DNA from: Chloroflexota bacterium
GTDB taxonomy: Bacteria > Chloroflexota > Anaerolineae > Fen-1058
Length of the DNA stretch: 11,057 nt
Direction of reading: 5' to 3'
Assembly (NCBI GenBank): GCA_016219235.1
Contig: JACRBO010000580.1
Span: 1 to 11,057 of the forward strand
In this document: positions 6,916-11,057 of the stretch, one piece after another
How positions within the stretch are numbered: position 1 is the first letter of the stretch
Layout of the letters: every line of letters begins with the position of its first letter
Program-made: the position numbers and the translations under genes
Notes under the pieces: generated by a model
What the model was told of the DNA's origin: nothing
Seen by the model: the letters and a program-made list of their open reading frames with translations, nothing else
Database searches by the model: none

Positions 6916-8315
6916 TCAACAGCGTACTGCCGTTGATCGCGCTGCCGTTGCTGGCGGCGGTGTTGACCTCTGGGCTGCGCCGCTCGGCAACGTTAAGCGC
7001 CCTGCTCGCCGCCGGGCTGCCGCTGGCCGGCGCAGTGCTGGCCCTGACCAATGATTTGAGCAATCCCTTCACGCTGTTGGGGCGCGAGCTGCTGGTGACG
7101 ACCGGCGATCGGTTCGCAATCGCCTATCTGTTCATCTGCGCCGCCGCCACGTTCATGGGTGTGTGGCGCACCTCCCCCAACTGGACGTATTATCCGGTCG
7201 CGTTATTGTCACTGACCGCCGTCGTCATAACCCTGGGCGGTCGCCCGGTCGAAGTAGCCGTCGTCGTCGGCCGCCCATTTGACCCCTTCCACTACTCGGT
7301 CATCTTCCTCACGGTCGCCTGCATGCTGGCGATTTTCCCGCTGCAGGGCGGGCAGCCGGGCGTAGCACGCGGCACCGTGCGCTTTATGGCCCTGATGGTC
7401 ATTGCCTTGCCCGCGTTCTTGACGGCGTCGTGGGTGCTGGATCAGTTTACGCAAAGCCCGGACGCCGTGAATCTGGCGCAAACGGCCAGTGTGCTGATCA
7501 TGATCGGCTTTGCCATCTGGCTGGGCGTGGTGCCCTTTCACGCGTGGCTGCCCGGCATTGCCAGTGAAGCGCCGCCGCTATCCAGCGCGTTCGTGCTGGG
7601 CATCATCAACGTGGCCGTCTGGTTCTTAATGCTGGATATGTTCCACGAGATCAAAGTGCTGTATGATAATCCGGCCTTGCCGGGTGTGCTGCAAATTGCG
7701 GGGATTTTAACCGCCATCGCCGGCGGTGTGCTGGCGCTGGCGCAACGCGACTTTGGCCGTTTGATGGGTTACGCGGTGCTCTCGGACATCGGCGTGGCGT
7801 TGGTGGCCTTTGGCACGGGCACGGCGGCCGGCCTCAGCGCCGCACTCGTCGTCGTGTTCGTACGCACGTTTGGCCTGGGGCTCATGTCGATGGGGCTGGC
7901 CGTCGCGCGTCAACAGGCCCGGCGGCTCGACGACAGTTTTGAATCGCTGACCAGCCTGGCGTGGCGGTCGCCGTGGGCGGCGATGGTGATCATCATCGGC
8001 GGCTTCTCACTGGCCGGTCTGCCGCCCTTTGCCGGTTTCGCCGGACGGTGGGCGGCCTTGCAGCAATTAGCCTATAACGATCTGGCGATATCGGCGGCCT
8101 TGCTGATCAGCACCATCGGCGTGGCCACGGGCACTTTGCGCGGACTGCAGTACGTCTTACAGCATCCTCACTCGGACAGCGCTCAACCCGATCGAATCTC
8201 GCCGCTCACGATCATGTTGCTGATCGGGGCGCTGGTGCTGACTCTGATCGTGGGCCTGTTTCCCGATCTCATCGCGCCGGCCATTCGTCAGATGGTCGCG
8301 GCGTACATGGGGTAA
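6912..8315 (+). CDS. NuoN-like proton-conducting membrane subunit, divergent
   Basis: A 467-aa membrane protein with about 13-14 TM helices. Landmarks of the complex I antiporter-like family are VVPFHAWLPG (206-215), LAQRDFGRLMGYAVLSDIG (276-294, matching the LAQxDxKRLLAYSSIxHxG signature) and FSLAGLPPFAGFAGRW (365-380, the TM12 region). The Lys that normally lies a few residues before PFHxWLP is Trp203, and the TM12 Lys is Arg379. No convincing TM5 Glu is visible. The start ATG overlaps the preceding stop (ATGA at 6912-6915) and has GAGG 7 nt upstream. The TAA stop lies at the edge of a heptamer repeat array. It is the last gene of the operon and converges on the glycosyltransferase. Its role is presumably with the two genes before it in one membrane complex; the transported ion is unknown. 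Confidence 0.82.
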   Translation: MINSVLPLIALPLLAAVLTSGLRRSATLSALLAAGLPLAGAVLALTNDLSNPFTLLGRELLVTTGDRFAIAYLFICAAATFMGVWRTSPNWTYYPVALLSLTAVVITLGGRPVEVAVVVGRPFDPFHYSVIFLTVACMLAIFPLQGGQPGVARGTVRFMALMVIALPAFLTASWVLDQFTQSPDAVNLAQTASVLIMIGFAIWLGVVPFHAWLPGIASEAPPLSSAFVLGIINVAVWFLMLDMFHEIKVLYDNPALPGVLQIAGILTAIAGGVLALAQRDFGRLMGYAVLSDIGVALVAFGTGTAAGLSAALVVVFVRTFGLGLMSMGLAVARQQARRLDDSFESLTSLAWRSPWAAMVIIIGGFSLAGLPPFAGFAGRWAALQQLAYNDLAISAALLISTIGVATGTLRGLQYVLQHPHSDSAQPDRISPLTIMLLIGALVLTLIVGLFPDLIAPAIRQMVAAYMG

Positions 8316-8452
8316 TGCACAATTCACAATGCACAATTCATAGTGCACAATTCATAATTGCCAACCGATGGTGAAGTTCCGACAGTGCAATTGTGCATTG
8401 AGCATTGTGCACTGAGCATTACGCATTATGAACTATGCATTATGAATTGCTC
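8314..8452. repeat. Inverted arrays of a 7-bp repeat between convergent genes
   Basis: The left arm is seven consecutive heptamers (8314-8362): AATGCAC, AATTCAC, AATGCAC, AATTCAT, AGTGCAC, AATTCAT, AATTGCC. The right arm is nine (8390-8452), in the opposite sense: ATTGTGC, ATTGAGC, ATTGTGC, ACTGAGC, ATTACGC, ATTATGA, ACTATGC, ATTATGA, ATTGCTC. A 27-bp spacer separates them. The arms can pair as a long imperfect hairpin and so could act as a two-way terminator. The array completes the stop codon of the NuoN-like gene and encodes the last residues and stop of the glycosyltransferase. It resembles the short heptanucleotide tandem repeats seen between genes in several bacterial phyla. Confidence 0.85.
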
Positions 8453-9640
8453 TAGTTTTGGCACGATGTAACGCCAGTCGTACTTCTCCGCAAACGATCG
8501 ACCCACGACGCCCAGCGCCCGCCCCTGCTCCGGCCCGCGAATCAATTCCACCGTCGCTCGCGCAAACGCGGCGGCGTCATCCGCCAGTAATAATTCCCGG
8601 CCGGAAACAACTTCAAAACCCTCCGCGCCCAGCGTCGTGCTGACACATGGCGCGTGCAAGGCCAGTGCTTCCAACAACTTGAAGCGTGTGCCGCCGCCCA
8701 TCCGCAGCGGAACTACGTACACACTTGCGCCGGTGATGTAAGGGCGCGTGTCCTCAACGCCGCCTGTGATCACAATCGAGTCGTCGGAACGCAGTTCGGC
8801 CAATCGAGCGTGCGGTCGCTGCCCCACGATCACGAACTGGGCATCGGGCACCTCGCGCTTGATCAGCGGCAGCACCTCACGCGCAAACCACAGCACCGCA
8901 TCGACGTTGGGGCGAAAATCCATCGTGCCCGTAAAGACGAGCGAATGCGGCGGCAGATCGATCGGCGCGACTTGCGATCGATCGTACAAGGCCGTGTCGA
9001 TGCCGTTGGGGACAACGTGAACGCGCAAAGCCGGATCGAGTTCGCGCAAGGCGGCGGCGTCAGCGTCAGAGACCGCCACCACCCGATCGGCCTGTCGCGT
9101 GATGCGGCGCTCGAAGCGGCGCAGTTTACGAGCTTGAAGCGTGGAGTAGATCGCACCGGGTGTCCAGCCGCGCGCGGCGCGTTCGGTCTGCGCGATGCGC
9201 GCCTGCAGCAGATACTCGGCGTTGTGATCGTCGAAGATCAGCTGACTCCCTCGCCGGGAGAGGGCCGGGGTGAGGGCCAGGCCATACCGCGCCAGCTCAA
9301 TGCCTTCGATCTCAATCGCGTCATAATTGCCGTCGCTCAACCAGGCTTGAAGTTGGGCCAGAAATTGCGGCGCCCACAGCCTGAGGCCCATGTCCGGCCA
9401 CGGCGAGATCAGCGTATCGATGGCCCGGCGCAGATTCGATCGCGCGGGCACAGTCACGACGGCGATGCGGCGGCACAGGCGATCGAGCGGCGTGCCGCGC
9501 GGCGTCTGCGGCGAATCGTGCACGCTAAGCAGATCGATCTCGTGACGCGCCGCCAGACCTGCGATAAGGTTGTAGTTGCGCAGCGTGGTACCTTTGTGCG
9601 GCGGATAAGGGAATTGAGGGGTGAGAAAGAGTAGGCGCAT
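8426..9640 (-). CDS. GT-B fold glycosyltransferase (GT4-like)
   Basis: A 404-aa cytoplasmic or membrane-associated transferase, expected to move a sugar from a nucleotide-sugar to an acceptor in surface polysaccharide or glycolipid synthesis. The N-terminal Rossmann domain opens with FLTPQFPYPPHKGTTLRNYN (5-24), the glycine loop pattern of this family, and includes FDDHNAEY (136-143). The C-terminal domain has VVPNGID (209-215), FTGTMDFRPN (236-245), and GGGTRFKLLEALA (315-327), the nucleotide-sugar binding and E-rich motif. It resembles the group of sugar transferases found with exopolysaccharide systems, but no such partners are nearby. Residues about 121-133 come from an inserted palindromic repeat, and the last eight residues from the heptamer array. 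The ATG at 9640 is the first start fitting the family N-terminus. Substrate is not predictable. Confidence 0.9.
   Translation of the reverse strand: MRLLFLTPQFPYPPHKGTTLRNYNLIAGLAARHEIDLLSVHDSPQTPRGTPLDRLCRRIAVVTVPARSNLRRAIDTLISPWPDMGLRLWAPQFLAQLQAWLSDGNYDAIEIEGIELARYGLALTPALSRRGSQLIFDDHNAEYLLQARIAQTERAARGWTPGAIYSTLQARKLRRFERRITRQADRVVAVSDADAAALRELDPALRVHVVPNGIDTALYDRSQVAPIDLPPHSLVFTGTMDFRPNVDAVLWFAREVLPLIKREVPDAQFVIVGQRPHARLAELRSDDSIVITGGVEDTRPYITGASVYVVPLRMGGGTRFKLLEALALHAPCVSTTLGAEGFEVVSGRELLLADDAAAFARATVELIRGPEQGRALGVVGRSFAEKYDWRYIVPKLEQFIMHSS
9242..9280 (-). repeat. In-frame palindromic repeat inside the glycosyltransferase gene
   Basis: In the coding sense this stretch reads CCCTCACCCCGGCCCTCTCC and continues to GGCGAGGGAGT, with CCCTC/GAGGG arms. 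It is translated as LTPALSRRG (residues 123-131). The same DNA motif and its LTPALS translation are a well-known widespread intergenic repeat in bacteria. Here it sits between ELARYG and LIFDDHNAEY, where relatives have a short loop, so it looks like an insertion that kept the frame. Confidence 0.7.
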
Positions 9641-9648
9641 AGTCGGTG

Positions 9649-9683
9649 TAATGAGTAATGCGTAAGATGTGATGCGTTCAGAA
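9649..9683. repeat. Degenerate 7-bp repeat array in the glycosyltransferase leader
   Basis: TAATGAG, TAATGCG, TAAGATG, TGATGCG and TTCAGAA follow each other with a 7-bp period. The word TAATGCGTAA (9656-9665) also occurs, inverted, in the right arm of the array at 8419-8428. It lies 9 bp upstream of the glycosyltransferase start, inside its expected leader. It is a decayed relative of the larger array at the gene's other end. Confidence 0.5.
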
Positions 9684-9686
9684 CTG

Positions 9687-9695
9687 AGTATAGCA
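9687..9695 (-). promoter_or_regulatory. Predicted extended -10 promoter of the glycosyltransferase gene
   Basis: The minus strand reads TGCTATACT, a near-consensus -10 with TGn extension and almost identical to the kinase promoter's TGCTATAAT. No convincing -35 at 17 nt is visible. The leader to the ATG at 9640 would be about 40 nt and consists mostly of the degenerate heptamer array. Confidence 0.5.
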
Positions 9696-9756
9696 CAACG
9701 GCGTCAACGAATAGCCTCGAATCCACGAATAGGCAACGACTGACAGCACGTAAAAA

Positions 9757-9785
9757 TTGACCTCCCCGCCCGATGCGCCTATACT
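9757..9785 (+). promoter_or_regulatory. Predicted sigma70 promoter of the LysE-family gene
   Basis: TTGACC (9757-9762) and TATACT (9780-9785) are 17 nt apart. Start of transcription would be near 9792, about 37 nt before the ATG at 9829. A GGGAGGAG ribosome binding site at 9817-9824 follows. Confidence 0.7.
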
Positions 9786-9828
9786 GGCGGCGTTGAAGTG
9801 AAATTTCAGATCACTCGGGAGGAGCGCT

Positions 9829-10464
9829 ATGTTTGATTTACCCCATTTGCCTGTATTTCTGGCAGCGGCTCTGATCCTGCTGCTGACGCCCGGCCCAGCG
9901 GTGCTGTACATCGTGGCGCGCAGTCTGGATCAGGGCCGCACGGCGGGCTTCGTCTCGGTGCTCAGCATCGAGGTTGGCAACTTTGTGCATGTCCTGGCTG
10001 CGACATTAGGCTTATCGGCCATTCTGATGTCGTCGGCGCTGGCGTTTTCCATCGTGAAGTATCTGGGGGCGGCCTATCTGATCTATCTGGGATTGCGCCG
10101 GCTCTTCACTCGCGAGGCGACCGATCAGCCGGCGTCCACCCAACCTCAGCAGCTGCGGCGCATCTTCCGTCAGGGCGTGCTGGTGGCGATCCTCAATCCC
10201 AAGACGGCCTTGTTCTTCTTCGCCTTCTTGCCGCAGTTTGTCGATTCGTCCCAGGGCACGGTCACGCTGCAACTGCTGACCCTGGGCTGTCTGTTCGTGC
10301 TCATGGCGATCGTCACGGACGGTCTGTATGCGCTGGCCGCCAGCACCGCCGGTCAATGGTTCAAACGCTCGCGCGTGTTTGTGCGGATTGATCGGTGGGT
10401 AGTCGGGAGTGTGTATATCGGGCTGGGGGTGACGGCCGCACTGGCGGATGCCAGACATCAGTGA
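9829..10464 (+). CDS. LysE/RhtB-family amino acid exporter
   Basis: A 211-aa inner membrane protein with about six TM helices, the usual size for this family of amino acid (lysine, threonine, homoserine lactone type) efflux carriers. The N-terminal signature LLLTPGPAVLYIVARSLDQG (residues 18-37) and the following GFVSVLSIEVGNFVHVLAATLGL are typical. The second-half signature GVLVAILNPKTALFFFAFLPQF (about 119-140) includes the conserved NPK. The start is fixed by a strong GGGAGGAG 4 nt upstream and by its own promoter. It is a single-gene unit, divergent from the glycosyltransferase and convergent with the transposase. No regulator of the ArgP type is adjacent, and the substrate cannot be assigned. 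Confidence 0.92.
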   Translation: MFDLPHLPVFLAAALILLLTPGPAVLYIVARSLDQGRTAGFVSVLSIEVGNFVHVLAATLGLSAILMSSALAFSIVKYLGAAYLIYLGLRRLFTREATDQPASTQPQQLRRIFRQGVLVAILNPKTALFFFAFLPQFVDSSQGTVTLQLLTLGCLFVLMAIVTDGLYALAASTAGQWFKRSRVFVRIDRWVVGSVYIGLGVTAALADARHQ

Positions 10465-10623
10465 CGAGGGGCCGGCCCACACCCGCACCGGCGCGACAGC
10501 ACGGCGACAGTCCATCATCGGACTTGGGCTGCTGGTATTGGGCAATCAACGCCGAAAATGGTCGCCGCCTGCTTCTCACACGAGCACCGATCGTTAGGCG
10601 AAACGGCAACGCCGAGGATAAGA
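10465..10623. other. Short gene-free spacer after the exporter gene
   Basis: No gene or known element was recognised. There is a GGGCCGGCCC palindrome at 10469-10478 just after the exporter stop, but no U-run follows it. Confidence 0.4.
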
Positions 10624-10660
10624 AAGACCTGACAGGTTTTTCGGAAACCTGTCAGGTCTT
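10624..10660. repeat. REP-like palindrome, 16-bp stem, possible two-way terminator
   Basis: AAGACCTGACAGGTTT (10624-10639) and its exact complement (10645-10660) flank the loop TTCGG. The pyrimidine stretch TTCTCTTC overlaps and follows its right end. It lies 19 bp from the stop of the RAYT-like transposase and between that gene and the converging exporter gene. RAYT transposases are known to be associated with REP palindromes near their genes, so this is likely its cognate repeat. It may also end transcription from both sides. Confidence 0.75.
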
Positions 10661-10679
10661 CTCTTCACCTAAGGCCAGT

Positions 10680-11057
10680 CTATTCAAAATCCTCGCTAAC
10701 CAATGCCCGGATTGGATGTTCATCGACAGCACTTTGGTGCGCCATGATGAAATTCTCGCACCCATCAAACCAGGCCAGCACGGCCCCGCGTTGTAGGCGG
10801 GTGGCCTGAGCGGACAGGTGCGCGTGATAGGATGAATAAGGCCAGTTGCGAAAATCCGTCACGAAGCCATGCTTTTGGGGATTCTGATGGATGTACGTGA
10901 CCAATCGACTAAAGTGTGCATCGCTGGCCACCAGTATCCGACCGAATGGCCGTTGAAACAGTGCGCCCGTACGTTGATACACTTTGTTGAACGCCTTGGC
11001 GTAGGCATTGAAGAAATTGGCGAAAGCCTGGTTGGGAGTGCGCTGCAAACCTGACAG
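10680..11057 (-). CDS. RAYT/IS200-like (Y1) transposase, C-terminal part
   Basis: Open through the right edge: 125 sense codons plus TAG stop. Y1 transposases are single-strand DNA nucleases of the HuH type, using one Tyr as nucleophile. The visible part matches the C-terminal half of REP-associated members: FFNAYAKAFNKVYQRTGALF, then QRPFGRILVASDAHFSRLV, then YIHQNPQKHGFVTDF and NWPYSSYHA. The Tyr of YIHQNP is at the position of the catalytic residue. The HuH metal-binding half should lie beyond 11057. A TTG at 11048 could be used as a start, but would give a protein lacking HuH, so the gene is more likely longer or broken. The last 11 bases resemble the palindrome at 10625-10635, so the gene may be truncated there. 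REP-type palindromes at both ends would fit a mobile or formerly mobile unit. Confidence 0.82.
   Translation of the reverse strand: MSGLQRTPNQAFANFFNAYAKAFNKVYQRTGALFQRPFGRILVASDAHFSRLVTYIHQNPQKHGFVTDFRNWPYSSYHAHLSAQATRLQRGAVLAWFDGCENFIMAHQSAVDEHPIRALVSEDFE
11047..11057. repeat. Possible start of a second copy of the RAYT palindrome
   Basis: AAACCTGACAG at the window's last 11 bases matches AGACCTGACAG (10625-10635) at 10 of 11 positions, in the same orientation. The rest of the palindrome would be outside the window, so this is tentative. Confidence 0.35.

Noticed and set aside
4551..8315. Part of a standard complex I (nuo) or Mrp operon
   Set aside because: No nuoA-J type genes and no mrpE/F/G genes are present. 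The operon begins with its own promoter and ends at a convergent gene, so these names were not assigned.
8314..8452. CRISPR array
   Set aside because: The repeats are 7 bp with no spacers and occur in two inverted arms, which is tandem repeat structure and not a CRISPR.
8654..9634. Long plus-strand open frame (326 codons)
   Set aside because: It is antisense to the glycosyltransferase over its whole length, is rich in Arg/His/Gln with no family motif, and has no ribosome binding site. It is a shadow of a GC-rich gene.
10395..10796. Plus-strand open frame of 133 codons after the exporter gene
   Set aside because: It overlaps the exporter's 3' end, reads through the perfect palindrome at 10624-10660 and runs antisense to the transposase. 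It has no ribosome binding site or family resemblance.

Overview
The window looks like chromosomal DNA of a GC-rich (about 60% by eye) bacterium with sigma70-type promoters. The best guess is Chloroflexota: the pyrophosphatase, the RAYT-type transposase with its GACCTGACAGG palindrome, and the heptamer and LTPALS-type repeats together fit that phylum. This is an impression from family resemblance, not a measured assignment.

Layout, left to right. (1) Positions 1-492, minus strand: the N-terminal 164 codons of a membrane H+-translocating pyrophosphatase (hppA), running off the left edge, with a good promoter and a roughly 200-nt leader. (2) Positions 493-1085: a gene-free stretch holding that leader, with two hairpins, and a striking nested palindrome at 751-896. 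(3) Positions 1086-4379, minus: a very large (1097 aa) membrane sensor histidine kinase (multi-TM, extracytoplasmic sensor, HAMP, GAF, PAS, HisKA, HATPase). (4) Positions 4380-4550: a divergent promoter region. (5) Positions 4551-8315, plus: a tight three-gene operon of membrane proteins only. These are two divergent NuoL/M/N-like proton-channel subunits flanking a NuoK/HyfE-like subunit, with no quinone-, NADH- or hydrogenase-type partner in view. Several lysines that mark canonical pumping subunits appear to be replaced by Arg or Trp. (6) Positions 8314-8452: inverted arrays of a 7-bp repeat that fill the gap between two convergent genes and supply part or all of both stop codons. (7) Positions 8426-9640, minus: a GT4-like glycosyltransferase carrying an in-frame palindromic repeat insertion. 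(8) Positions 9829-10464, plus: a LysE/RhtB-type exporter with a near-consensus promoter. (9) Positions 10624-11057: a 16-bp-stem palindrome beside the C-terminal part of a RAYT/IS200-like transposase that runs off the right edge.

How the parts may work together: the left 8.3 kb is about membrane ion energetics (PPi-driven proton pump, antiporter-like module) with a membrane sensor kinase between them. The kinase and the module start from facing promoters 82 nt apart, so the kinase may sense or control the ion module, but no response regulator is visible. The right part is ordinary accessory content shaped by several families of small repeats. The best candidate for something undescribed is the stand-alone three-gene proton-channel-like module. 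The best structural curiosity is the nested palindrome at 751-896.
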